Of a stretch of 64,000 bases of DNA, positions 11,765 through 23,059 are shown piece after piece; the first letter of the stretch is position 1, and every line of letters starts with the position of its first letter. Where the stretch lies: assembly GCA_951799445.1 (NCBI GenBank), contig OX637287.1:52481724-52545723 (forward strand). The letters run 5' to 3'. The position numbers were made by a program, and so were the translations under genes. The notes under the pieces were generated by a model, which was not told the DNA's origin, searched no databases, and saw only the letters and a program-made list of their open reading frames with translations. This DNA is from Pseudisothecium myosuroides (Eukaryota > Streptophyta > Bryopsida > Hypnales > Lembophyllaceae).

Positions 11765-13011
11765 CACCCTTCTCTACATCTAAGTTGAAGTTGTGTGTTG
11801 GCCAATGTTGTATTATTTATTTGCATCATGAACTCTAATCTTTGGACGAAGAAATTAAATTTAAAAATGCATTATACTACTGCAAAATATAAATTGAATG
11901 CATTGTCCAATTCAACAAATATTTCAAATGCAAGGGCATTAAGATGTAAAAATGGTCCATATTGCAACCTCTATACTCTCTCTACAATGGCTAATGCTAT
12001 CCCATGCTCTCAATTTCAAAAAAAAATTCAAATATTGTGAAATCTAACACCATTTTTATGTTTGTTAAACTATTGGTATTTTAAATTCTATAAATGTCAA
12101 TTTCTTTTAGTTTTTGTGTATAATAGTCTAAAATGATGTATACCAACATGCCAAGGTATAATTTGTTTTTTTTGAGTTCTAAAAAAAAATTGACAAAAAT
12201 AAAGTAATTCCAAATTATGTTGAACAAAACTGAGTTTTAGACATGGCTAACTTTGAAATAGATTTTCTTTCAAATCACAACTAATTTTTTCTTCAAACTT
12301 CTATGGTAACGTGTATTATGTTGTATACTACAACTTTTGTATGTACACTTTTGAACTTTGTCCATTGATGCTTATAATGTGGTTGATTGAATGAAACGGT
12401 TTCAAATTTGTACTCAATTTCATTTGTTACTGTAGGTAAAAATGGGAATTATATGACAATGTTGTAAATTTCAGGAAATGCAATTATGTGAAAATGATGA
12501 AGAAATCCTAGGGTAAAATTAAGACTTTTAAATAAAAAAATATTAAATAAGAAATGGAAAATTAATCAAAAAATGCAAATGGTTAAATGAAGAGGAATTG
12601 GAAACAAAATATGGTGAGTTGAATTGGGCTTAGAAGTGAAACAAAAATTAAAAAAATTAAATACAAAAAATAGAAAACTAATTAATAGAATTAGAATGAA
12701 CACTATGACATTAACATAGTGGTACACACTAAAGTAGGAAAAAACAATAAATTAGTGTGGTTATGAAATTTAGGGACAAAGATTTTAACATTTATGGATT
12801 TTTAGACTAGAAAATTAGGATTTGGAGCTTTCTCTCTCTCTTGCTTGTTCCATATGTGTGTTTTTGGCTTTTGAAGATTTTGATGACAAAGAATCTTTTG
12901 AGTTTGAAGATTGGGTTAGAATTATGAGTTAGATAATTGTTGAGTAGGTCCTTACCTTTTTTTTATGGGAGGAGATTAGGAAAAATGAGTAAAGTAGATC
13001 TCGGAATCAGA
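11765..13011. other. AT-rich intergenic, nothing recognised
   Basis: Several short frames exist, but none has coding-like composition or a recognisable motif. Confidence 0.4.
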
Positions 13012-13700
13012 GGGTGTTGGCTGTTGAGGGTGGTGAAGACTATCAACTTTGTGAGGTGATATCTAAAGAACAATGAAGGCAATGGAGTTGAATTTTGGAG
13101 GAGTGGTAGAACTTGAATTTAGCTTTCCAAAAAGCCTAAGCCCTACTAGAAGCAGTGTTTTTTTTTTCTAGAGATTTGGTGTAAAATTGCACCAAATTTT
13201 ATGGCCTGGCACCATGCCTATAGAAAAAAATGGTACTAGAAAGATGGAAAATCACCAAAAAACTTCAAATAAAAAAAACCTTGGATGAAATTGCCAGATT
13301 CTGGATGAAAACTGAATAATGGAAATGTGATATTGTGATATGTGCTAATATGATATTTTCTATCCAATATGTGGATGAATGTTGAAATTTGGAGCACCAC
13401 TATAACATTCAATATCGCCACTATGGCACTTCATTAAAAATGAAATAAAACCCACTGACTAGAAGGCAATCAATAATGAAGACGTGGGGGTCATTCTACT
13501 ACAAGGATGTTGGTTGCTGAGGGCATTCAAGACTGCCAACTTTGGGAGACAATATCTAGAGAACCGTAAAGGCAATGGAGTTGGTATTAAGAATGGTGGT
13601 TGAGCCTCAAATTAGCTTTTCAAAAAGCCTAGCTACATTAGAAGGGAACCAATAACAAAGATATGGTGGTCATTCTACTACGAAGGGGTCAATTGCCTTC
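13012..13700. repeat. Diverged direct repeats
   Basis: The block at 13,012-13,155 (GTTGGCTGTTGAGGG, then AAGGCAATGGAGTTG, then AAAAAGCCTAAGCCC) recurs at 13,508-13,645. Within the second copy the string GTCATTCTACTAC occurs twice about 180 bp apart. No coding signal. Confidence 0.55.
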
Positions 13701-13732
13701 TTGGTCGTGAACATCATAATATTTAATCCCTA

Positions 13733-14216
13733 AAGTTCTAAAGTCCCCTCATGGGTCTTTTGTGATTCCAAGTAGAATTGTATGACATCAATTTTTGACA
13801 TAATTTTCTTAAACTTTTTTTTAAGATAGGAAATAACATTAGCTTTTTGAAAATATAATTTTTTATTTCAATGGGTGCCTGGGAGCAAAAGTTATGCTAT
13901 CCTAAGTTTAAAAATTGAATTTTTTAGTTACATTTTTTTTCCTTAAAGATAATATTTTTGTCTACATGTGAAGTTTTGATTCATTCCATTTGAATTAGTG
14001 ATATGAAAGTTAGAGAACTTTTTGGTTTACAAGCAATTTGTGCATTATCTTGAGAAAATTACCTTATAAGATTCATTTTTGAACTCAATTTGACAATTTA
14101 AAAAAAAATCTGCATACTTGACTTTGATTGCTAGCTAGAACAATCTCACTATTGGAATTAGTGAATTTCAATTCCATCTTAGAACTATTAAAAATTTAGC
14201 TTTTCCTTCTATCTTG
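13733..14216. mobile_element. Truncated TTAA-family element
   Basis: It starts TTAATCCCTAAAGTTC. The stretch 14,140-14,216 (AACAATCTCACTATTGG, then CCTTCTATCTTGTA) is the reverse complement of sequence near 6,125-6,210 in the 940 bp element. The far end is missing; a Stowaway-like element begins at 14,219. Confidence 0.55.
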
Positions 14217-14218
14217 TA

Positions 14219-14999
14219 CTCCCTCTGTCCCACTAAAAATCTCCAAATTTCTTTCTCACAAAGGATTAACTGTATTTTTAGTATTTGCACCGGAGATGCA
14301 TGCATTCAAAAAGCAGTAATTCATTCCCCAGATCTATGCAAAATTTGCAACTAAAGTGTTGTGATTTAGGCACCCAAAATCCATGTGCTTTCAGTCATAT
14401 TTGAGCACAATTTGTAAATGCTGCCGACAGTACATGGGTAGTCAATTTTCAAGAAACCTAGCCTACATATAGATTGCCGCTTTGGATCCACAAAGTTCAT
14501 CAAATTGCCGCTTTCAGATTCAAGACTTTCATTGCTTTCAAACTCACGAATTGCAGCTTCAGGAATTGCTGCTTCAAGAATTGCTACTTGATCCACGAAA
14601 TGCCGCTTTGAATCAAAAATTCATGATTATGAGGATAGACAGGCACCCAGTCCCACTGCTACCGTCTTGTGTACGTAAGCTGTGTTTGCGTTTCATCAAA
14701 GTTAACTTGCTTCGGTTGCTGCAAAGTGTATCTCGCTCACTACTACCCTCTCGCTTGTTGTTCTGTCACTGAGCTGCGTTTCATAGACTTGAATGAAGTT
14801 GTGCGGAGCAACCTCTTGATTGCTTGGTACAGACACAAGGTCTCACACGATCTGACAAAATAGAGATTGGCATATGACAGATTGGATTTCAGATGTATGC
14901 AGAATTTGCCCCTACGGAGTGGTCGAAATCTAGAAACGGAGGTTTTTAGTGGGACACTAACTAAGCCTAATTTGGAGGTTTTTAGTAGGAGAGAGGGAG
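14219..14999. mobile_element. Stowaway-like element, 781 bp
   Basis: It begins CTCCCTCTGTCCCACTAAAA and ends TTTAGTAGGAGAGAGGGAG, with TA on both sides (14,217-14,218 and 15,000-15,001). These are Stowaway (Tc1/mariner) termini. It is larger than a usual Stowaway MITE. The interior holds several degenerate copies of a motif near AAATTGCCGCTTTGGAT; the same motif is reiterated in the second copy at 50,700-51,396. The short frames inside are not genes. Confidence 0.85.
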
Positions 15000-15002
15000 T
15001 AC

Positions 15003-15150
15003 CTATCATCACAAAGTTCGAAACCTTTAGATTGTCAACAACTATCGTGTGGCTACTATTGTTTTATGAGTGCGCATGTTAATTTACAACTTTTTGCATT
15101 GTTATAATGCACATGATTATTGCAAAGAATTTACATACTTTGTGATGAAT
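15003..15150. mobile_element. Degenerate arm of the CATCACAAAGTTT MITE
   Basis: The sequence ATCATCACAAAGTTCGAAAC followed by ATTGTCAACAACTATCGTGT matches the left arm of the MITEs at 16,598 and 33,517. Only one arm is seen. Confidence 0.55.
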
Positions 15151-16189
15151 ATTAACTACGTTACTTTCATACTTGGATCACAAGTACCAAAAAGACACAA
15201 ATTATGCACATAAATTAATTGTCTTTGTCGTGCATTTTATATACATTCAAGTGAGTACAAAAAAACCAAGGCAATAATGTCATTGCTATTTGTACTACAG
15301 TAATAATTATTGAATGGTGTAATTATTATGATATAAATTGAAATTAATTTGAGTGTATAATAATTAAGTACTTGCATCTTGTCAACAAAGTTAATATATT
15401 GACTGAGGTAGTCAACCCATTTCCAACCACTTAAACAATTATACTTATCTATAGTGCAAATTTCTTAAGTGGAAAATTTTTCTATGTATATAAATAGAGT
15501 TTAGAAAGATTCCATAATTTTTCAGAATTTTATTTGAAGAAGATTTTGTTTGATCGTTTGGTCATATAGGTCTTCCTATTTCCTACAATAGGCTGGTTGC
15601 AAAATCGACCAAGGACTGGTTGCAATATTGAGAGTCTTGCAACCAATCGTAATGTGGTACAATTACGCTAGGAACTGTGCCATAATTGATTACTACTCAT
15701 CTCTACCTAGATGGAAAGAGAACAATGTATATAACCAAAATTGGTAGGAGGTTTGATCAAAAATAGGTCAGATACCTTGTTGTAGCTTCAATTTGAACTA
15801 CATCATAGGCTTGAATCCAACCAAAACCTTAGCATTACTCATCAAAAAATGAAATCATCAAATGATATGATAATTCAAAGAGAGTTTTTAAAGAAAAATT
15901 TGAAAGAATTGAAACTCAATGAAACAAAGAATCTCATATATTGTAGTCAGAGGTCACCTTCAATAGAAAATAATTCAAAATTTTAAGACAAATGAATTTG
16001 AAAATTAACATGCCACCTTGCCAAATCCAAGGAAAATTAATTGTAAAGAAAGTTGAAATGTTGGAAAATAATCCAATCCATCTACATGCCAACACATGTC
16101 CATAGAACAAGAGGTGGAGAGGTCCTTTTATAAAAAAATCCATTGTCCATCATGAATTCTCAAAGGATATGGGACAATTTGAAGATGAA
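15151..16189. other. AT-rich intergenic, nothing recognised
   Basis: No gene, RNA or clear repeat is recognised. Confidence 0.4.
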
Positions 16190-16970
16190 AGCTTGACCTC
16201 TCATTGTCAAAATGCAGGAATTGTGTTCAATGTAAAACTTTCGACCTCATTTTGGCATAGTAGAATAATTTTTTTTTTTAAAATTTTGAACTAAAAAAAG
16301 TTGGTAAACCAAGTTAAATTTCATCTCCAAAAACCCGTTTGAGACTTAGAGTCTCCAATCAAAAGTTATGAACAAAATTTAGAGAGGATGTTTGAAAATG
16401 TCAAAGAAAATGTCCCTTCCAACCCCTCTCTGACTTTTGTCTATAACTTTTGATTGAAAGCTCAAAATCTCAAACGAATTTTTAAAGATGAAATTTCCCT
16501 TGATTTATCAACTTTTTTTAATTCAACTTTTTTTGGACAAAGTTATTCTACTATGCCAAAATGAGGTTTGAATTTCTATATTCTTGCTTTTGGCTTACAT
16601 CACAAAGTTTAGAAGCTGCAGTTTGTCAACAATTATCGTGTGATTATTGTTATTTCATGGATTTGCATGTTAATATACAATTTAGCGCATCATTGCGATG
16701 CAATACTTTACAATTTATTGCATCGTTACGATGCATTACATTCAGTTGCAAGTAATGCATCGTAACGATGCAATAAATTGTAAAGTACTGCATTGCAATG
16801 ATGCGCTAAATTGTATGTAAACAAATGAACCCATGAAACAACAATAACCACACAATAATTGTTGACAAATTGTAGCTTCTAAACTTTGTGATGTAACTAG
16901 GTATGAGCGGTTGAGCTTCTACTAATCTTGATTTTAATATCCCACATGGGTTGTTCTACCTCCTACCTCC
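16190..16970. mobile_element. Composite palindromic element, copy 2, with nested MITE
   Basis: Inner arms share GGCATAGTAGAATAAT, AAAAAAAGTTGGTAAA and TCTCCAATCAAAAGTTATG with the copy at 5,661-7,379, and the right flank retains CCCACATGGGTTGTTCTACC. A 296 bp MITE interrupts it at 16,598-16,893. The left boundary is approximate. Confidence 0.6.
16598..16893. mobile_element. Hairpin MITE, CATCACAAAGTTT family, 296 bp
   Basis: Ends CATCACAAAGTTTAGAAGCT are inverted almost perfectly, with TA on each flank. The interior contains strong sub-dyads such as GCATCGTTACGATGC and GCATCATTGCGATGC. The same length and structure occur at 33,517-33,812. Confidence 0.85.
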
Positions 16971-17810
16971 CTACTTGAGTAAAGACATTGTCTACACATC
17001 TTCTTCCACTCACAACAAAAGTGACTTGCCTCTAATCTAAAAGAGGTGGTTGCCAAAAATTTCAATATTTTTAGTTATAATGCCGAATTATTAAGAAATT
17101 ACATTTTAAAGTGACAAAGTACATTTTGGACTTTAATTCATTATTTAGCAAACATGTGCCGAAGGTGACCTTTGGTACAATATATCATGATGGTGAAAAC
17201 AAAAATTGTAGTAGTATCATAAGATACTTGGATAAAAATCTACACTGTGATGTAATATAACTATGATGTGATGTAGATAGTTAAATTACAACATTACACT
17301 ATATATTATATGGTGGGTTGCAATAAAAAAACTAGGCAAGGATTAAATCACTATTATAATTCACAATATTTAAGTAATTGATTCACCAAATCAAACGCTT
17401 TTGATTTCAATATGTCAACTTGAATTAGTTTGAGATGCTCCCTAATTCCAATTGGCTCCAATGGATGCTTAGATAGTTTTTTCTACAAAAAATTCATCAT
17501 AACACAAGGCTATTTAGATCAACTAGAATCATCCATAAAAAAAACTAATCATGACAATAATGAAGGAATTGAAAGCCAACAAATGATACTTAAGACTTTT
17601 CAAATAAAAGCTAAACAATGATCATTTATTTTGGTGACATGAGAATCACGACAAACCTACCTGAACTTCTGTGATCCAAACAATACCAATAAAAAAAAAT
17701 CGTATTCCTGATAATTCAATTATTAAACTTGCAAACGCTCTGCACATCAAAGTTTAGTGCATGCAAAGATAATAGCTGTATGCTAGAACAATACACAACA
17801 AAATCTGCCC
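16971..17810. other. AT-rich intergenic downstream of the TRA1 pseudogene
   Basis: No supported gene. The 63-codon frame at 17,430 has no recognisable motif. Confidence 0.4.
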
Positions 17811-18154
17811 ACTTGAACACAAAGCTCCAGCCTAGAACGCAGCGTAAGCTGGTCTTTACCATCTTCTCCATCCTCGTCTAAAAACTGCAGCAATAGCAAT
17901 TGTCCAACCAAAAACAGATTCAGAGTCAAAAGTAAGATAAATGAACTGGTAAGCCAAGACATGCAAAAATCATTCGTACAACTCTGATTTCCTTTGTGAC
18001 TGCACGTACATAATGCTCCTAAACGTATTTGAAAAGGGTACTCAAATCACCTCAGGAATGCTGTGATTTAACGCTCCAAATTCACTCACAAATGCATCCA
18101 GAATGCGGTCTTTTCAAGATGATCAAGACTTTCACGACAGAGAGAGCTGGTCAC

Positions 18155-18986
18155 CTGAAAGGCTCTAACTTGCTTCAGAACTTTCACGACAGAGAGAGCC
18201 TCGTTTAGATGTAAACCTGCAATCTTAACTTGGTCTATTGTAGAAACACCATCATGCTCATGCGATTCCAAATCGGTAAACTCTGTTTGGGTTGCCGCGG
18301 TCTACAATCTTTCTACTTCTACTATTTTTGCGAGCGTCATTAAGTCCGTACTCTTCCCATCGGAAAGCTCCAGCACCTTATTTAGTGCCTGAACTGCCTG
18401 TAGACAAATCAGCATAGTCAATTACAGAAAGCTTTCGAATTGAAATAATTCTTGGACTACACAAAATTGAGCAGGAAACCCATTGCCAGCCGGGAAAGTT
18501 GCCAACCACTGAAAAAGACTCTTCTACTCGCTGAATAGTACAGCACAAAAACGCTTGATTCCGAATTTACAGTCCCAAAAGCTAATTGCACAACCCAAAA
18601 CTTGAGCACTATAGTTCCGATTATCACTTGAGGTTCCATTAACAAACACCAGAGCTCCGCAAATGGGACCAAACTTGGTGGATCCAAATCCTTCCGAATA
18701 TGACGAAATCTTTACCCGGGCAAATTGTTGACATCTGCCGAACTTGGGCAAAATTCTCCCAGATCTGCCATCTATTCCGTCTATTTCAACCAACATCCCA
18801 GCATTCCATTACTGCCCAGCCAGTGGCAATCAAACAATGTTTGAAACGAGATATATTACAACAAGCATGTCGTAAAAAATAAAACGGGAAAGAAACAAAT
18901 GATTTGGAGCTGAGAGAATACTACGTACTTGTACAGTACTTCAGAGCCTCGTGAAAGGCCTCTTACTTCGTTTCCTGACCATATTC
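18155..18986 (-). pseudogene. Unidentified exons with in-frame stops, within the TRA1 tract
   Basis: Two coding-like exons lie between TRA1 pieces on the same strand. The exon 18,986 downward (acceptor GTGCAG) starts EYGQETK, then a TAA (18,963-18,965), then EAFHEALKYC. The exon 18,397-18,155 is exactly 81 codons with good acceptor and donor, holds VQALNKVLELSDGKSTDLMT and later STIDQVKIAGLHLNEALSVV, and has one TAG at 18,302-18,304. The helical, charged sequence looks like a conserved protein but does not match TRA1 as I know it. It may be a lineage-specific TRA1 segment or a separate gene that landed here. I cannot assign a function. Confidence 0.5.
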
Positions 18987-20287
18987 CTGCACGGAACAAA
19001 AAATAATCCCTAAAGATTAAGTGAACGAATTGATCGCTGTATCCACGTCATGTGCCTGAAGTACATACCATACAATCACAACATATCCACAGTTAAAACA
19101 CCAGAAACTAAAAAATAGAATGGAAAGAAGGAAAGTAAACAGTTTTCGTCCATATTGACAAGCAAAAAAATATTGAGCTGATTTTTCAGTCTCAAGAAAG
19201 GCATTCTAAACCTAAACCTAAACATCAAACTTCATAACCTTCTTTACATAAACCTTCTCAGTAAATGAGTAAAACTGTAGCCAAGACAGGTATCTAAAAT
19301 CATTACAAAGATTCAATGAATAGCGTGCATAACTTCAATCCTCCAACAATATTTACACTAAATTGCAACTAAGTCACATCCCTAAACCATCCCTAACAGC
19401 ATGTCTTACCTTGGGGACTGAGACCGAATCGGGACAGCTGACAAGCAAGCTGACGATGCTTTTGGATATGCCATCTTGTGCGGACGAATACAATCAGCAA
19501 AGCTCCGCAGCAAATAAGTCAGAAAGCACAGTCTGCACATACCGCAAGAAGTGGCTAACACTGATCAGTGAAATTGAAACTTTACTATAATACCATAAGA
19601 ACAACCGTACGCGCAGAAAATAAATATTTGAGACAATGAGGACCTTATCAAGAATTAGGCAGGAGGGCGTCAGCAAAAGCTAGCAATACCTTCACTTGCG
19701 CTCCTTTGATTCCTGCATAGACATTCTTCAGTGTCGGAGGCACTTCAGTCGGTTAAGTGATTCCAATGGCGCTCACCATCAGAGGAAGCAATACAGGTAT
19801 GTTTTGGAGCACATAGCGAGGATATAACTGGAAGAAGAACATCACAATCAAAGGGCACTCAGTGACCACTTTGAACGACCAGGTGCTTGGAATTAACTGC
19901 CCAGACATCAGACATCCAGCTGGTGACCTCATTTGTCCCATGTATCCATGATTGTGATGTGGAGCTGGCACAACTCCAGTACTGGATTCATCAAAGACGA
20001 AGCTTGCGGTTGCCATAAAATTGTGGTAAATCTGCACCAGAAAATAATAAACTGAATCAAAAATCTATAGTTAAGAGTGTCTTAAAGCAGACAGTGACAA
20101 GACAAAATTTCAGTCATGAAGACCCAAAAGAAATCATGTTTCACATCCATTGAGGCACTAATGCCAGGGCCAGACAGCTAGAATCGCATCAAATATTGGA
20201 GCAAGCAGTCATTGCTTTTTAAAAATACCAGCATATTTGATATCGGAAGAAGTTCCACTAAACTATAAGAGGAACATTAGTGCAGTC

Positions 20288-20861
20288 TTAACCCTTCATC
20301 GCCGAAGGGGACGAAAAGTGTCCTCACACACTGTAATAGTCCAATTTGAAGTGCTCTAACTTTTGCATCTGATGTCCAAATTGAATAAAACTTGTTGTGA
20401 AAGTTGCGCATACTAGTCTAGTTTGTGTGGTAAAATTTTCAGATCAATCCAAGACGGATTGAGTTTGTGAAAGCCATTCAAAGTTCACAGGTTCAATTTG
20501 AGTTCACCACACTGCATTGTCATGGCTGCAACTTTGGGGGCTTGTATCTTTTTCATCAAAAGTTCATTTTCAATAAAATTTGTTGGGTTTTGTTCCCCTT
20601 AAGGTCTAGTTATTGAGGTAAAATTTTCATGTCAATCCAAGCTATTTTGAATGTTTGAGAGCAATTCGAAGTTCAAATTCCAGACATTTTTGTATTATAG
20701 TGAACTTCGGTGGCTCGTAATTTGTTCCACACCATCTACAACATGCACACAACAAGATTGTACGGTTGAGATTTTCATACCTTACCGAAATTTAGACTTT
20801 TAACACTTGCAAAGGCAGGTTGCTTTTAAGCATGTTTGGACCTTCGGCGATGAAGGGTTAA
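20288..20861. mobile_element. TTAA-flanked MITE, 574 bp, with perfect 21 bp ends (TRA1 intron)
   Basis: Both ends read TTAACCCTTCATCGCCGAAG inward with no mismatch over 20 bp. It sits between TRA1 exon pieces, so it is intronic. The perfect termini suggest a recent insertion compared with neighbours. Confidence 0.9.
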
Positions 20862-21151
20862 GCTTAAGCGATGAACATCACAAAGACAGATCTTGTCCAC
20901 TAAGAGCACCTTAGCCGACGAACGCATTCATCTGCAGATGTTTATCCGTAAATGGTCACAAATATTATCTTCCGCAAAATAAGGAACTTGCAAATATTAC
21001 CTCATCTGAACCTTGAGCAGCTTCATGGAAAAAAATCCTCAAAAAACATTATAATTTACATATAGTCGTACCTTATGTACAAAGTAAAGAAACTGCAGCA
21101 CATCAGGTTCAAGAACCGGCCGGAAGTTTTTGTGAAGATCAAAAATGATTC

Positions 21152-21381
21152 TTAACCCAGTAAGGACGCCGCGGACCATAAGTGTCCCATGAATGACAAG
21201 GGATTCTCCAATGCAGGACATAACTACAACTATTCATCCTTGGAGTTTTTTGTGGAAAGTGGAGAACATCTACAATAGCTTGACTTCCAATGAGTACTTT
21301 TGGATTTTTTTATTCCAATGATTCTCACCGTTATACAATGCATGATTTCCAGGGTCACCCCCCGCGTCCTTACAGGGTTAA
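21152..21381. mobile_element. TTAA-flanked MITE, 230 bp, inserted in a TRA1 exon
   Basis: The ends are TTAACCCAGTAAGGACGC and its near complement. The flanking TRA1 exon reads ENGLIC to the right and LRIIFDL to the left when only one TTAA is kept, so TTAA is the duplicated target. Related copies of 228-230 bp lie at 33,288-33,516, 48,459-48,686 and 48,860-49,089, sharing ACTATTCATCCT and CCAATGATTC-type interiors. Confidence 0.9.
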
Positions 21382-21497
21382 GCAGATCAATCCATTCTCC
21401 TCGTTATTGCATGCCAGAACATGCATGGACAGCTTCAGCAGGTCTTGCACAAAAAGGGTGAAGCACCTCACTGTGAGGTATCCGATTGAGAAATACC

Positions 21498-22049
21498 TTA
21501 ATCCCTAAAGGACTGGAGGGGTATCCAGATTTCCAAAATTGCAAAGATCTATTATAAAATGTTATTTAGAAGAATATTTTAATGATGACTTTCAAACAAT
21601 AGTTGTAAAATGCTATTTTTAGATCACATCCATATGATTAGATCAACAAAAAACACATATCAATATTTCTCAATAAATTTGAAGCCAGAAATTGGAAATT
21701 CCTTCTAAAATAAATTGTAGACTGAATATTTATGATTTTTAAAATATTGAGTTCTAATTATAGTGATTTTTAAAGATTTTTATTTGATTTTTTGATTCAA
21801 GTCATTTTTGAAGGGTCATTTTTTGAACTGAAAAAGTTATTTTCTAAGGCTATATCTCCCAATACCTTTTGAGTTATAGAATATTTGCAAAGCAAAATCT
21901 TTATAATCTGAACTGTACAAATGTTAAAGAACTAATATAAGAATTATGAAAAAAAATTGATGGATGAAAAAACGCATTTCGGTGAGTTTGGGATGTGTTT
22001 CCGTTCATTCATTGATCAAAATCTGCACTCATGGTCCTTTAGGGGTTAA
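21498..22049. mobile_element. TTAA-flanked element, 552 bp, interrupting the TRA1 exon
   Basis: It begins TTAATCCCTAAAGGAC and ends GGTCCTTTAGGGGTTAA. It separates TRA1 coding text ending in the EHKLRN region (22,458) from that beginning FLNRIPHSEVL (21,497), together with unrelated DNA at 22,050-22,440. Confidence 0.8.
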
Positions 22050-22094
22050 GATTGGCTATTTGTTTGTTTTATTTGTTACATTGAGATCTCCCAG

Positions 22095-22375
22095 ACCATA
22101 CGTCCTTTGGCAGCGTGCTTGGTATCGTCAGAAAGCCCTCAACGAGGAACGGTGCACGGGCTTTGTTTTGTGGCGTTTAGACCTACAATGTGAAAGTTAT
22201 AGATTTTTGAGTTATTTTTGGATCTTAAATATTACTAAAAAATACTAAATTATGTATCTTTTGAACTATGCGTCAATTGATCACGCTCTTGGTATCTTAG
22301 GAAAGCTCTTTGTCAGAGGTGGTACTTGGGCTTTGTTTTGTGGCATTTGGACTAACGGTGTGAAAGTTATTGAAT
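22095..22375. repeat. Direct repeat, period about 180 bp
   Basis: GGGCTTTGTTTTGTGGC followed by GTGAAAGTTAT occurs at 22,158-22,200 and again at 22,330-22,370, with matching upstream text (CTTGGTATCnTnAGnAAAGC). This lies in the segment inserted into the TRA1 exon; no coding frame survives. Confidence 0.6.
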
Positions 22376-22763
22376 TTCAAAGTTCTTATATTGAATTAAA
22401 AAATTAGAAAATTAATTTTTGACTGTGGCAACGGCGCAGGACCCACACTAGTCTCAATGAAAACATTCCGAAGCTTGTGCTCACATCGTCGATCATTTGG
22501 GGCTTTGTAATATGTGTTAAAAGAGTGAAGAAGACCCAGAAGTAGCTCTTGAGAAAGTTCAAATACTTGGGACGTATGCATAATCTCTATGCTGTCTCGC
22601 ACTTCAATGGCCAGCAGTAGCTCTTGAGAAAGTTCAAATACTTGGACGTATGCATAATTTCTATGCTATCTCGCACTTCAGTGGCCAGCAAGAACCTATT
22701 TTGCATAGCTGCAAACCAATCCAAGGCGTCAGCAAATAAAACGCCATCCAATTCTGCTCATTG

Positions 22764-23050
22764 TCAAACCCTAAACCCCTAACTTCAATCACGAGCATCG
22801 AACAATCGCGAGCTCAAACCCAAGCTCGGGTGCACCGTCCTACCAACCTTCAATGATCAAGCAGACTGAATCAATCAGAATAGCTCCATCGCTTGATAAA
22901 TACCTCACCGATTCACACAGACTCTAGTGAAGCCTTCCTATTCAGAATTCCATGAATTAGAGCCACATTTTCGCCACTTGAAAACTTTGTTCTCGCCATA
23001 AATATTCTAGACAAACCTTGAAAGTCCTCCATCGCCAGAACTTGGGAAGA
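22764..23050 (-). promoter_or_regulatory. Former 5' leader and promoter side of the TRA1 pseudogene
   Basis: Less AT-rich sequence immediately upstream of the first TRA1 coding text, ending at a second gene-like segment on the other side. It is inferred from position only; no promoter motif is called. Confidence 0.3.
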
Positions 23051-23059
23051 AAAAATAAG

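Larger units (their letters stand above)
17811..22763 (-). pseudogene. TRA1: TRA1 (plant TRRAP) N-terminal region, decayed
   Basis: TRA1/TRRAP is the large PIKK-family pseudokinase scaffold of the SAGA and NuA4 histone acetyltransferase complexes; only its N-terminal region is seen. Five exon pieces read in order on the minus strand. 22,763-22,458 carries EVRDSIEIMHTS and EHKLRN. 21,497-21,382 plus 21,151-21,072 carry VQDLLKLSMHVL, ENGLIC and RIIFDLHKNFRPVLE. 20,031-19,691 carries SFKVVTECPLIVMFFFQLYP and GIKGAQVK. 19,532-19,410 carries FLTYLLRSFADCIRP and KSIVSLLVSCPD. 17,884-17,811 carries EDGKDQLTLRSRLEL. Good splice sites flank several exons. Lesions are a 75 bp tandem duplication (22,541-22,689), an extra T near 21,451-21,455, a TAA at 19,753-19,755, two small deletions near 19,527 and 19,473, and a transposon inside an exon. 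Conserved HEAT exons expected before the last piece are missing, so this cannot make TRA1. The family call is by recollection of plant TRA1. Confidence 0.85.
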
